Below are positions 1 through 7,493 of a DNA stretch of 43,052 nt, piece after piece (positions within the stretch are counted from its first letter, which is position 1; every line of letters begins with the position of its first letter). The DNA is from Enterocloster aldenensis (GTDB lineage Bacteria; Bacillota; Clostridia; Lachnospirales; Lachnospiraceae), in assembly GCF_003434055.1 (NCBI RefSeq), contig NZ_QVEX01000028.1, positions 1,951 through 45,002 on the forward strand, given 5' to 3'. The translations under genes were made by a program, and so were the position numbers. Below the pieces are notes generated by a model. The model saw nothing but the letters and a program-made list of their open reading frames with translations. It ran no database searches and was not told the origin of the DNA.

Positions 1-424
1 ATTCGCATATATCCTGACCAAGGAACGTATCCCGAACATGATTGCGGAGGCCATGCTCAATCTGACAAGCAACAAATATATCCTGCTGCTGCTCATTAAC
101 CTGTTCCTGATCTTTGTTGGAATGTTCATGGAAACCATTGCAGCCATCCTGATCCTGTTCCCAGTGCTTTTGCAGCTGGCCACCTCAGTGGGCGTGGATT
201 CCGTCCAGTTCGGCGTCCTGGTAGTCATGAACCTGGTTCTCGGTCTCTGTACGCCGCCTGTAGGCGTCTGCCTGTTCGCGGCTACCAATATAGCGGGCAA
301 TAAGCTGTCTGACAATGTAAAGGCCCTGATGCCTTTCCTCATTGCCAACTTCATCGTGCTGGGTCTTGTGACCTATGTCCCATTCTTAACCACAGGCGTT
401 GCCAGCCTTGTCTTAGGAGGTTAA
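1..424 (+). CDS. TRAP transporter large permease subunit (DctM-type), 3' fragment
   Basis: The open frame runs in from before the window (first full codon at base 2), so only about 140 C-terminal residues are present. They form several hydrophobic helices and carry the family's late signature PPVGVCLFAATNIAG, typical of the DctM/large permease of tripartite ATP-independent periplasmic transporters, which drive uptake of organic acids or sugar acids with an ion gradient and need a periplasmic-type binding protein and a small DctQ subunit (both presumably upstream, out of view). The gene ends at TAA 422-424, directly before a strong hairpin, so it is the last gene of its operon. It is convergent with the aldolase/DhaKL operon; a shared substrate is possible but not shown. 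Confidence 0.88.
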   Translation, partial: FAYILTKERIPNMIAEAMLNLTSNKYILLLLINLFLIFVGMFMETIAAILILFPVLLQLATSVGVDSVQFGVLVVMNLVLGLCTPPVGVCLFAATNIAGNKLSDNVKALMPFLIANFIVLGLVTYVPFLTTGVASLVLGG

Positions 425-447
425 GACGGAACCAGGTACTGATATTT

Positions 448-513
448 AAAAAGGTACGGCTTCCGGACAAACGGAGTTTATAAAACTCCTGTCCGGGAAT
501 CGTACCTTTTTAT
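448..513. terminator. Long bidirectional terminator between convergent operons
   Basis: Three nested arms are visible: AAAAAGGTACG (448-458) with CGTACCTTTTT (501-511), CCGGACA with TGTCCGG, and GGAGTTT with AAACTCC around the centre. A-runs on the left and T-runs on the right let it terminate both the TRAP operon (+) and the aldolase operon (-). Confidence 0.85.
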
Positions 514-540
514 TTGATTCCCTGCATCTCAAATCATCTG

Positions 541-1383
541 TCAGTCCAACGCAAACATCGCCATGGCCTGCAGCACGTCCTTTTCCATTGCAAGGGTTGC
601 CGCATTGGCCAGTTCATGGAAATATTTCACGTCCTTTTCCTCCAGCAGTTCCTTAACCGCCTTAACGCCCGCATTGGACATGTAGGAAAAATAATTTATC
701 TTGCGGATACCGCAGCGGATGGCCTTCTGGGTGTCCTCCACGCTGATGCCCGAGCCGCCGTGCATGACCAGGGGCACCCCTGTCAGTTCCCGGATCCGCC
801 GGATCCGCTGAAAATCCAGCCTGGGCTTTGTGGCATAGAAGCCATGGACCGTGCCAACCGATGCAGCCAGGGCGTCAATGCCGGTGTCCTTTACAAACCT
901 TGCGGCCAGTTCCGGCTCCGTATATGCCTCACTCACATCCCTGATATCAAACACCCGTCCCTCATGTCCTGTCACAATGCCGATTTCAGCCTCCACATCC
1001 GCATTGTACTCTTTTGCAAGTGTTGTCACCTCCCTGGTCAGGCGTACGTTGTCCTCATAGGAAAGGGAGGAACCGTCAATCATCACGGCGCTGAATCCAA
1101 GGGACAGGGCTTTTTTCACATAGGCAATGTCCTCCCCGTGGTCCAGCATCACGCATACGGGAATCAGGGCATCCTCTGCCATCCGCACCATGATGGGGCC
1201 GATGACGTCAATGGGTATCTCGCATTCATGGAGCTGGGCATGCTGGACAATCACCGGCTCATTGCGTTTCTCAGCCGCGCCAAGGACCGCCATCAGGATC
1301 TCCAGGCTGGGCGTATCAAACGCCCCGATGCAGCACTGCCGGTCCACGGCGCTTTTTAAGACCTGATTCATACTAACCAGCAT
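541..1383 (-). CDS. Class II (zinc) fructose/tagatose-bisphosphate-type aldolase
   Basis: A 280-residue class II ketose-bisphosphate aldolase: reversible aldol cleavage of a phosphorylated ketose, usually giving dihydroxyacetone phosphate and an aldehyde, in the cytoplasm. Visible signatures are LDHG with the catalytic Asp81 and zinc ligand His82, VEAEIG near 130-135, and two further zinc ligands in GTVHGFY (His180) and VMHGGSG (His208). Length is normal. The start at 1383 has GAGGAG eight bases upstream, inside the end of the VOC gene. It is the last gene of the dhaL-dhaK-VOC operon, so its substrate is more likely a special phosphoketose made by DhaKL than glycolytic fructose bisphosphate. 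Family is clear; the substrate is unknown. Confidence 0.9.
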   Translation of the reverse strand: MLVSMNQVLKSAVDRQCCIGAFDTPSLEILMAVLGAAEKRNEPVIVQHAQLHECEIPIDVIGPIMVRMAEDALIPVCVMLDHGEDIAYVKKALSLGFSAVMIDGSSLSYEDNVRLTREVTTLAKEYNADVEAEIGIVTGHEGRVFDIRDVSEAYTEPELAARFVKDTGIDALAASVGTVHGFYATKPRLDFQRIRRIRELTGVPLVMHGGSGISVEDTQKAIRCGIRKINYFSYMSNAGVKAVKELLEEKDVKYFHELANAATLAMEKDVLQAMAMFALD

Positions 1384-1395
1384 CTGTCATTCTCC

Positions 1396-1716
1396 TCACT
1401 TTTTTTCATACAGCTCGATGATTGCGTCATCCCATATCACGAATGCAAGGCGTACCCCTGGGCCGCAGTCAGCAGGCCCAAAGATAACCCGCTGGGCCTG
1501 GGCCGCATAATGGTCCAGGTCATCCACCTTATATGCCACATGGGGCTGTTTGGAAAGTATCTCAGGGAACGGGGTCCCCTCCTCAAATTTCAGGTACTCA
1601 ATCTTAAAATCATAGTCATCCACCCTGCTGACCCAGAACTTCATATCCTCGTTATAGGTCATCCCCTCTTTTTTGTTGAGGACCGGGATGCCGATGTGCA
1701 TATATTCAGCTGCCAT
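1396..1716 (-). CDS. Small VOC-superfamily (glyoxalase-like) protein
   Basis: A 106-residue protein of the vicinal-oxygen-chelate fold. The N-terminal strand MHIGIPV, the central PHVAYKVDDLDHY and the C-terminal DAIIELYEKK match the beta-alpha-beta-beta-beta units, with His and Glu residues at the usual metal positions. Members include glyoxalases, isomerases and epimerases that use a metal to stabilise an enediolate. The open frame extends to 1764, but the ATG at 1716 has AGGAGGG seven bases upstream while the upstream ATG has none at a usable distance, so 1716 is chosen. It lies 52 bases after dhaK and 12 before the aldolase. An isomerase or epimerase acting between kinase and aldolase is an inference. 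Confidence 0.75.
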   Translation of the reverse strand: MAAEYMHIGIPVLNKKEGMTYNEDMKFWVSRVDDYDFKIEYLKFEEGTPFPEILSKQPHVAYKVDDLDHYAAQAQRVIFGPADCGPGVRLAFVIWDDAIIELYEKK

Positions 1717-1768
1717 ATCATACCCTCCTAGTTCGTATGTGTTAAGAAAACCAGCGGCCTTCATCCTG

Positions 1769-2767
1769 CTATTTCTTCATATACGGCGTGTTGCATGGCG
1801 CATTCCAATAATGAAGCAGTTCGTCGTCCATCCTTGCCATGAACATCTGGAATCCTGCCTGTTCCTGCACGGTCAGCAGCTCGCCCACATAATTGGCAGC
1901 TATCTCAATGTTTTTCTCCCTCAGGTATTCCACGCACCTGCGGTAAATGATGAACAGCTCCATCAGCGTGGTGGCGCCTGTGCCATTGAGGATCAGCATG
2001 ATTTTCTCGCCGTCCTTTATATCCAGGTCGGCAAGAAGCCCGTCCAGCATGATTCTGGCTGTCTCATCCGCCGACTTCATGGGCTGGCGGCCTCCGCCGC
2101 CCTCTCCGTGCTGCCCCATTCCAATCTCCATCTCGTCCTCGCCCAGGTCAGCCAGAAGGCTTCCTGTTGCAGGATGGGTTGCGCCGGAAACAGCCACGGC
2201 CAGGGTTGCCATGTTATCCGCAAACCGCTGCGTTATGGCAGCCACCTCTTCCAGGCTTTTGCCTTCAGCGGCAGCCGCTCCCGCTATCTTGTAGGTGGGG
2301 ATGCAGCCAACCAGGCCCCTCCTGTCATCTGCGTTGGACCTTGGGGCATTGGCAATGTCCTCCTGGGTCACTACCTTGACAACGTTCAGTCCCTCCTTGG
2401 CGCACTTCTTCATGGTCAGGTTTCCGGTCAGCATATCGCCTGCATGGTTCAGCACAATATATAGCACACCCTTGCCCTTATCCGCCATCTTGATGGCATC
2501 CAGACACGCCTGAGGCCCGGGAGCCGCAAACACATCGCCTACGACCGATATGTCCACCATGCCCTCTCCCACAAATCCGCTGATGGCAGGTTCATGGCCC
2601 GAGCCGCCCTGGGTTACAATTGTAACACGGTCAGCGTCTGCCAGCTTATTGTTGATGACCATACGGTTCTCCCCCAGTGTGACCAGGTCCTTGTGGGCCA
2701 TGGCAAAGCCTTCCAGAAGTTCCGGTGTCAGGTTCTCTGGGTTATTAATAAATTTCTTCATCTTCAT
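1769..2767 (-). CDS. dhaK: Dihydroxyacetone kinase, substrate-binding subunit DhaK
   Basis: A 332-residue DhaK. The family binds short ketoses (dihydroxyacetone; in relatives, erythrulose-type sugars) by a covalent hemiaminal to a histidine and receives phosphate from DhaL. GGSGHEPA (54-61, with His58), NHAGDML (Asp111) and GMGQHGE (His220, the covalent-binding position) are all present. The stretch after His220 is unusually glycine-rich (GEGGGGRQP) and Gln219 replaces the more usual Ile, which may matter for substrate choice. It lies 38 bases after dhaL. No DhaM phosphotransferase subunit is visible in the window, so the phosphate donor (PTS via a distant DhaM, or ATP) is open. Confidence 0.93.
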   Translation of the reverse strand: MKMKKFINNPENLTPELLEGFAMAHKDLVTLGENRMVINNKLADADRVTIVTQGGSGHEPAISGFVGEGMVDISVVGDVFAAPGPQACLDAIKMADKGKGVLYIVLNHAGDMLTGNLTMKKCAKEGLNVVKVVTQEDIANAPRSNADDRRGLVGCIPTYKIAGAAAAEGKSLEEVAAITQRFADNMATLAVAVSGATHPATGSLLADLGEDEMEIGMGQHGEGGGGRQPMKSADETARIMLDGLLADLDIKDGEKIMLILNGTGATTLMELFIIYRRCVEYLREKNIEIAANYVGELLTVQEQAGFQMFMARMDDELLHYWNAPCNTPYMKK

Positions 2768-2805
2768 ATTGTCCTACCTCTCCTATCTGTTATTTTCCAG
2801 GCCTT

Positions 2806-3432
2806 TCATTCATCCTTAAGTCCGTCGTATAATCCGGCAAAGAACAGGGATGTGCTCACTGCCCCGGCGTCAGGTGTCCCTATGGTCTGCTCCTTATAGC
2901 TTCTGGCCCTTCCGTACCTGGATATGTACTGTTCGCTTTCCTTTGCCCCCCTGACAGCCGCCTCCTTGGCCGCTTTCAGGATGGCCATGATATCGTCATC
3001 TGCCTTCTGGGCCGCATCCACGGCCGGAATCAGGGCATCCATCATGGTTTTATCCCCTATGCCCGCTGTCGTGATATCCTCCATGGCTGACAGGCATTCG
3101 GTGAACATTTCCTTCAATATCTTTGCGTCAATGGGTCTGTTCCCCTCCAACGGTCCTGACAGGCCCCCGATCATGGTTCCGTATAACGGTCCCGCGCTGC
3201 CGCCTCCAATCTCCATGGTGTTGTCCCCCAAATCCTCAATGAACGTCTCCATGTCGTCGTCTTCCCAGCCCTCTATGCTTTTCTCCATCAGGCTGGCTAT
3301 TTTTCCGATTGTGATGCCATGGTCCCCGTCCCCGAATCTGGAATCAATCTGGCTGAGATAGTCCTTGTTCTCATTCCAGAGCAGGGCTATCTTTTTGAAC
3401 ATTTGTATGACTTCCGGTTTCGCAAGTAACAT
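2806..3432 (-). CDS. dhaL: Dihydroxyacetone kinase, nucleotide-binding subunit DhaL
   Basis: A 208-residue DhaL, the all-helical nucleotide subunit that passes phosphate to the ketose held by DhaK. The magnesium/nucleotide motif is intact: Asp30, Asp35 and Asp37 in D-SRFG-DGDHG. GGGSAGPLYGTM and the C-terminal GTPDAGAVSTSLFF are also family signatures. The frame is open to 3462, but the ATG at 3432 has AAAGGAGG six bases upstream, so that start is taken. It is the first gene after sorC, with its own promoter (3480-3506), and its start codon lies inside a 14-base near-palindrome that recurs upstream, suggesting repression at the start site. Confidence 0.93.
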   Translation of the reverse strand: MLLAKPEVIQMFKKIALLWNENKDYLSQIDSRFGDGDHGITIGKIASLMEKSIEGWEDDDMETFIEDLGDNTMEIGGGSAGPLYGTMIGGLSGPLEGNRPIDAKILKEMFTECLSAMEDITTAGIGDKTMMDALIPAVDAAQKADDDIMAILKAAKEAAVRGAKESEQYISRYGRARSYKEQTIGTPDAGAVSTSLFFAGLYDGLKDE

Positions 3433-3440
3433 ATGTAACC
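3427..3440. promoter_or_regulatory. Near-palindrome GTAACATATGTAAC over the dhaL start
   Basis: The 14-mer differs at one base from the perfect palindrome at 3586-3599. It covers the dhaL ATG and reaches the Shine-Dalgarno sequence. Two copies of so specific a sequence around one promoter suggest an operator, probably for the adjacent SorC regulator. Confidence 0.5.
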
Positions 3441-3479
3441 TCCTTTCACGCAGTTTCCCCAATTATTCCATAGTTTTAG

Positions 3480-3506
3480 ATTATCATCCACTGACATACT
3501 TGTCAA
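3480..3506 (-). promoter_or_regulatory. Candidate promoter of dhaL operon
   Basis: On the minus strand TTGACA (3501-3506) is followed after 15 bases by GATAAT (3480-3485). The -35 is perfect but the spacing is short, which fits a promoter that needs an activator bound upstream, where the TGCACA and palindrome cluster lies. Confidence 0.5.
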
Positions 3507-3541
3507 TTTATTCTGGTTTAAAATTCATACTTTTTAGAAAT

Positions 3542-3599
3542 TGCACAAAAAATGCACAGTTCCTATGACAAACTGCACATTTTTAGTTACATATGTAAC
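3542..3599. promoter_or_regulatory. Helically phased TGCACA boxes and palindrome upstream of dhaL
   Basis: TGCACA occurs at 3542, 3553 and 3574 in the same orientation, spaced 11 and 21 bases, which is one and two helical turns. Next to them is the perfect palindrome GTTACATATGTAAC (3586-3599). All lie between the sorC stop and the dhaL promoter, the normal place for SorC-family binding. Confidence 0.5.
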
Positions 3600-3645
3600 C
3601 TTATCCATTTCTCATGATTTTCCCTCAGGGCATTTACTTCAGGAT

Positions 3646-4593
3646 TTACTGTTCCAGCATTTCCCTGATTACATGCTCCGGCGCAAGGATGTGGTTGATG
3701 TATCCTGACTTCAGCGCTCCCCTGAGCGCCTTTGGGCTTGTGTTGGCAGAACAGATTCCAACCGCATACCTGGTTTTTGCCAGAAGCTCCAGGGGAATCT
3801 GGATTGCATAATCCGTCTCAGAACGGATTACATGGCCTTCCACATCAATATAATAATTAAGGATCCGCCCCACCGCCTTCTGTCTGGCCAGCCTGTCCCC
3901 ATACCTTGCCTCCGATGCAAAATCAGGGGTAGAAGGAAAATTCCCGATATTCACAAGGGCGATATCCAGCTTTTCCCAGGACCTGTACACCTCATGGTAA
4001 TTATCCAGGGACTTCATGAGGCGCAGTTCCTGCTCAGACAGCACGGATGCTGGGGAATAGATAAAATCAGGCCTGGCCCCGCTGTGCTCCGCAATGGCCC
4101 GCACCAGTTCATTGGAATGATAATTCTTAAGCCCCACGCCGCCGTTGCCGATCAGGGGGCATACGGACGTGCACAGGGGAACCAGCCGGTTCTTCTGCTC
4201 CATGCATTTGACCACATCCCCAATGATATGTCCCCAGCCGATTCCCAGATGATCCTCTCCCAGGCCTTCCAGGAAACGGATGGCCGCCTCTGCCACCGCG
4301 GCATTGGTTGCATGGTCGCCGCAGCCGTCCGGTATCACCAGGCCTCCATAGACGCCAAACTTCCTTCCCACCAGTTCCATAAGGGAAGCCTGTCCGCTTT
4401 CCCGTATCTGAGGGGCCTGGATACGGATGGTCACAATCCCCGTATCCCTGGCAGTTTTTAACAGCTTGCTGACCATGGGCCTGGAAATCCCATAATGCGC
4501 GGCAATCTCGCTCTGTGTCCGGTCCTGTTCATAATACATCCTGGCCACCTCCACCAGGCGTTCCACCTTCCTGTCACCATCAGCACTTCCCAT
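3646..4593 (-). CDS. SorC-family sugar-responsive transcription regulator
   Basis: A 315-residue regulator with an N-terminal helix-turn-helix (about residues 12-55: RTQSEIAAHYGISRPMVSKL) and a C-terminal sugar-phosphate-binding domain of the SorC/CggR/LsrR type. Signatures include LGIGWGHIIGDVV near 115, PLIGNGGVG near 145 and GICSANTSPKALRGAL near 290. Such proteins bind a phosphorylated sugar made by the pathway they control. It sits directly upstream of dhaL in the same direction and five bases after the DUF2809 gene. It most likely controls dhaL-dhaK-VOC-aldolase through the sites at 3427-3440 and 3542-3599, with a phosphorylated ketose as inducer; both are inferences. Confidence 0.9.
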   Translation of the reverse strand: MGSADGDRKVERLVEVARMYYEQDRTQSEIAAHYGISRPMVSKLLKTARDTGIVTIRIQAPQIRESGQASLMELVGRKFGVYGGLVIPDGCGDHATNAAVAEAAIRFLEGLGEDHLGIGWGHIIGDVVKCMEQKNRLVPLCTSVCPLIGNGGVGLKNYHSNELVRAIAEHSGARPDFIYSPASVLSEQELRLMKSLDNYHEVYRSWEKLDIALVNIGNFPSTPDFASEARYGDRLARQKAVGRILNYYIDVEGHVIRSETDYAIQIPLELLAKTRYAVGICSANTSPKALRGALKSGYINHILAPEHVIREMLEQ

Positions 4594-4598
4594 CCCAA

Positions 4599-5063
4599 TC
4601 AGCTCCCGTCCTGTGTTTTTGCGTCTTCTTCCAACGTCCCAGGTCTCCGTCTCCGCCCAGGCCGCCTAAGCGGTCCAGGCCTTCCCTTCCGTCCAAGCTG
4701 CTCAAACAGCGCCAGACCCAGGCATCCCACGCCATAACACGCAATATCCTTTAAGTCAAATACCGACCCAAGTATGATTCTGGCCGCCCTGAACGCCTGA
4801 AGCCCTAATAACTCCACCAGGCGGAAATACTGCAGCACCTCCACGCAGACGGCAAACAGGAACACATACAGTACCAGATGCCTGGCGCCGGACGGAAAGA
4901 AAATCCGCACAAAAACATATACCAGCACCACCACCAGCACATCCCCTATATAAGGGCGGATAAACCGGTCATGCACCCACAGCGCAATGGCTGCCTCAAT
5001 AAGGAATAGGATGACGAATGCGGCCAGATATCCCATCCTCTGCCTGCTTTTACTTATTATCAC
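4599..5063 (-). CDS. DUF2809-type small integral membrane protein
   Basis: A 154-residue protein with four to five hydrophobic segments and the RPYIGDVLVVVLVYVFVR motif seen in DUF2809 proteins, whose function is unknown. The first 110 residues are membrane-embedded; the last 35 are a basic, proline/arginine-rich tail (GRKGRPGPLRRPGRRRRPG) that would face the cytoplasm. The start is a GTG at 5061-5063 with GGGAGGAG upstream. Its stop lies five bases before the sorC start, so the two are probably co-transcribed, but no functional link to the kinase operon is evident. Confidence 0.75.
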   Translation of the reverse strand: MIISKSRQRMGYLAAFVILFLIEAAIALWVHDRFIRPYIGDVLVVVLVYVFVRIFFPSGARHLVLYVFLFAVCVEVLQYFRLVELLGLQAFRAARIILGSVFDLKDIACYGVGCLGLALFEQLGRKGRPGPLRRPGRRRRPGTLEEDAKTQDGS

Positions 5064-5154
5064 GATTCCAGCTCCTCCCTTGCCCCATTACTTCTATAAT
5101 AGAACCATATGGCACCCTGCAGTCCCACAGGATTCCGCGCAGTCCCATGCAGCC

Positions 5155-6561
5155 TTATACAATCCCATTCAGTTCCTGGTACAGATCCTTGGCATAACTG
5201 TCCGTCATTCCGCAGATATAATCCGTCACCAGCAGCAGGCGCAGGTACAGCTTTTCCGCCTCATCCTTGTCCTTTGAACAGATGGAATAAATCTTCTTAT
5301 AATTATCGGAAATAAGGGAAACCATCTTATTCTGCACCTGTGTCATGGGCAGGTCCGTATCCCAGGGTATGACCGCGTCCACGAACCGCTCCAGCAGGAA
5401 GCTGAAAATGGTCTGGGCCGCAATCTCCAGTTTAAGTATGGGCCTGGTGTCAAAAGCATAGCGGAAGGCAATATCCCCCAGGGCGTCCATCAGAAGCTCC
5501 ACGCCGGTTCCTGCGAACATATCCTTCCCGTAACTGCCGTCCATGATGGCGCCGTAATTCGCAGTAAAGCAGTCCGTCACCCCTGCAATCATCTGCCCCT
5601 GGGCGCTTATCACCCAGTTCTGCACCGCATACAGGTCCGGGCGGCTGTAATCCCTCTGGACGCCCTTGCCAAACCGCTCCTCCAGCCACGAGACAATCCT
5701 CCGGTACTGCTCTGTCTGCTGTTCCGGCCGGAAGCCCCTAAGCTCCTGCAGAAGCCGTTCATAGGAAATGCAGCCCTTTTTCACCGCGTCCTCTATATCC
5801 GCTGTTTTATACGCAATATCATCTGCCGCCTCCAGAAGGAAGGTCAGGGGATGCCTCATGCCAAAGGTCCCGGCGGAGCGCTGCACATCTTCAAAATTAT
5901 CCTTATCCGCATAGAAATATCCCATCTTCTTTGTCCTGATGTTACCGCTTTTCTTATCTATCCCAAGGGAGGACACAGGATACTTGATAATGGTCCCAAG
6001 CAGCGCCTTGGTCAGGTTCATGCCATGCTCATCCACCAGGAAATGCAGCCTGGTCACCACCCGGAAGGCCTGGGTATTGCCTTCAAAATGATAAAAGTCC
6101 TGCAGCATCTGGGGCTTAAGCATATCACTTATGGCCTGGCCCTTAAACGTAAGCCTGCCCAGGTTCTGTTTAAACCAGTCCTGTATGGAGGTTTCCCCAA
6201 AATGTCCAAAGGGCGGGTTCCCGATGTCATGGATCAGCCCTGCACACTGAAGGATGTCGCACACAGCCGCCTTGTGCTCCGGCAGGAAGGTATCGTCCTT
6301 AACATTCACCCGTATGCTCTCGGATATATTCTGCCCCAGGGACTTGGCCAGGGAGGAAACCTCCAGGGAATGGGTAAGCCTGGTCCTGACAAAGTCGCTG
6401 CGGTCCAGTGGAAAGACCTGGGTCTTGTCCTGGAGGCGGCGGAAGGAGGCGCTTCCGATAATGCGGTGGTAATCCTTCTCAAACTCAGTGCGCAGGTCGG
6501 TGGAGGATGATTTCTTATAGCTGCGGATACGGTCATCGCAAAGCAGGGTTGTCCAGTTCAT
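5155..6561 (-). CDS. dgt: dGTPase (deoxyguanosinetriphosphate triphosphohydrolase-like, HD domain)
   Basis: A 468-residue HD-superfamily nucleotidase that removes triphosphate from dNTPs, keeping pools balanced. The metal site is visible as RLTHSLEV (His64) and AGLIHDIGNPPFGH (His111-Asp112), followed by GHFGE; the N-terminal FRRLQDKTQVF and late AADDIAYKTADIEDA are typical of the family. The frame is open to 6603; the ATG at 6561 has AAAGGAG eight bases upstream and starts with the family's usual MNW. It appears to be a single gene with its own promoter, unrelated to its neighbours. Confidence 0.92.
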   Translation of the reverse strand: MNWTTLLCDDRIRSYKKSSSTDLRTEFEKDYHRIIGSASFRRLQDKTQVFPLDRSDFVRTRLTHSLEVSSLAKSLGQNISESIRVNVKDDTFLPEHKAAVCDILQCAGLIHDIGNPPFGHFGETSIQDWFKQNLGRLTFKGQAISDMLKPQMLQDFYHFEGNTQAFRVVTRLHFLVDEHGMNLTKALLGTIIKYPVSSLGIDKKSGNIRTKKMGYFYADKDNFEDVQRSAGTFGMRHPLTFLLEAADDIAYKTADIEDAVKKGCISYERLLQELRGFRPEQQTEQYRRIVSWLEERFGKGVQRDYSRPDLYAVQNWVISAQGQMIAGVTDCFTANYGAIMDGSYGKDMFAGTGVELLMDALGDIAFRYAFDTRPILKLEIAAQTIFSFLLERFVDAVIPWDTDLPMTQVQNKMVSLISDNYKKIYSICSKDKDEAEKLYLRLLLVTDYICGMTDSYAKDLYQELNGIV

Positions 6562-6592
6562 GGGATTGTCTCCTTTTTCGTTTCTATACTCT

Positions 6593-6620
6593 ATTATCAA
6601 CAATTTGGGGGAAAATGCAA
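6593..6620 (-). promoter_or_regulatory. Candidate dgt promoter
   Basis: Minus strand TTGCAT (6615-6620), 16-base spacer, GATAAT (6593-6598), about 30 bases upstream of the dgt start. Confidence 0.45.
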
Positions 6621-6637
6621 ATACAAATATACAGGAA

Positions 6638-6675
6638 GGGCCGGAAGCCGCCCTATAAACGGCAGATTCCGGCCC
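6638..6675 (-). terminator. Hairpin after the DeoR/PAL/ABC operon
   Basis: GGGCCGGAA (6638-6646) pairs with TTCCGGCCC (6667-6675), with a further GCCG/CGGC pair inside. It lies just after the regulator stop at 6688. The following T-tract is weak, so efficiency is uncertain. Confidence 0.6.
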
Positions 6676-6687
6676 TGTCCATTGCTT

Positions 6688-7467
6688 CTATGCATATTTT
6701 TCCTGTGGTGACACCAGCACCTTTACCCCAATATCATTCCATGCCTTAATCTCCTTTGCCGGCATATTCCAGTCCGTAAAGACATAATCTACCTGTTCGG
6801 CGCTGCACACCTTGTTAAAAGCCACCTCGCTAAACTTATTAAACTCGCACAGGATGATTTTAGAATGTCCTATCTCAAGCATTTTCCGCAGGACTGCTGC
6901 CTCCTCCGTATTATATTCCGTCACACCATCTTCAATGGAAATCCCATCAATGCTCAGTATGGTCTTATCTACGCGGAAATCCTCAAGACATTCCCTGCAC
7001 GTGCTTCCCACCAGACTCTTATTATGCTTCCTCAGATACCCGGAAGTAAGATAAATCTGGTTGCTCTCATTATCGCTTAATATCAGTGCAATGTCCGGTG
7101 AATTGGTTACCACGGTCAGCATCTTCCCGCTTTTTAAGAGATATCTTGCCAGGGACAGGGTCGTGCTTCCATTATTCATGGCAATGGCATCCCCGTCATT
7201 AATATATTCTGCTGCCGCTTGGGCAATGGCCAGCTTTTCCTGCTGGTTGCTTTCCATTTTTTTTGAAAACTCCAGTTCCTTTGCCCTGAAGCTGCTGTAG
7301 GTTGCACCGCCCCGAATACGCTTTACGGATGAGTCTTTTTCCAATTCCAGCAAATCCCGGCGTATGGTTTCGATGGATACGTGAAACAGGTCGGACAGCT
7401 GCTCTACCTTGGCAAATTTTACCTCGGACAGATACCTGAGCATCTCCCTCTGGCGCTCACTGTACAT
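6688..7467 (-). CDS. DeoR-family regulator, copy 1 (end of operon)
   Basis: A 259-residue DeoR/GlpR-type repressor. The N-terminal winged helix (residues 3-56) has VEQLSDLFHVSIETIRRDLLELEK followed by the family's RIRGGA. The C-terminal domain resembles sugar-phosphate isomerases (INDGDAIAMNNGSTTLSLAR, EYNTEEAAVLRKML). It is a close paralogue of the regulator at 14729-15523: long stretches such as NKVCSA.Q.DYVFTDWN are shared. The start has GGGGAGGTGA upstream, 26 bases after the PAL-like gene, so it is the last gene of the amidohydrolase-ABC-lyase operon. Two related repressors, one before and one inside the operon, suggest feedback control. The ligand is unknown. Confidence 0.9.
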   Translation of the reverse strand: MYSERQREMLRYLSEVKFAKVEQLSDLFHVSIETIRRDLLELEKDSSVKRIRGGATYSSFRAKELEFSKKMESNQQEKLAIAQAAAEYINDGDAIAMNNGSTTLSLARYLLKSGKMLTVVTNSPDIALILSDNESNQIYLTSGYLRKHNKSLVGSTCRECLEDFRVDKTILSIDGISIEDGVTEYNTEEAAVLRKMLEIGHSKIILCEFNKFSEVAFNKVCSAEQVDYVFTDWNMPAKEIKAWNDIGVKVLVSPQEKYA

Positions 7468-7493
7468 GATTCACCTCCCCAACTCTATGTAGG

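Noticed and set aside
514..1359. Long open frame on the plus strand opposite the aldolase gene
   Set aside because: It is the antisense shadow of a well-conserved aldolase gene; its product has no recognisable motif and no ribosome binding site.
1717..1764. Upstream start for the VOC protein
   Set aside because: The upstream ATG has its purine-rich stretch directly adjacent (no spacing), while the ATG at 1716 has a well-placed AGGAGGG.
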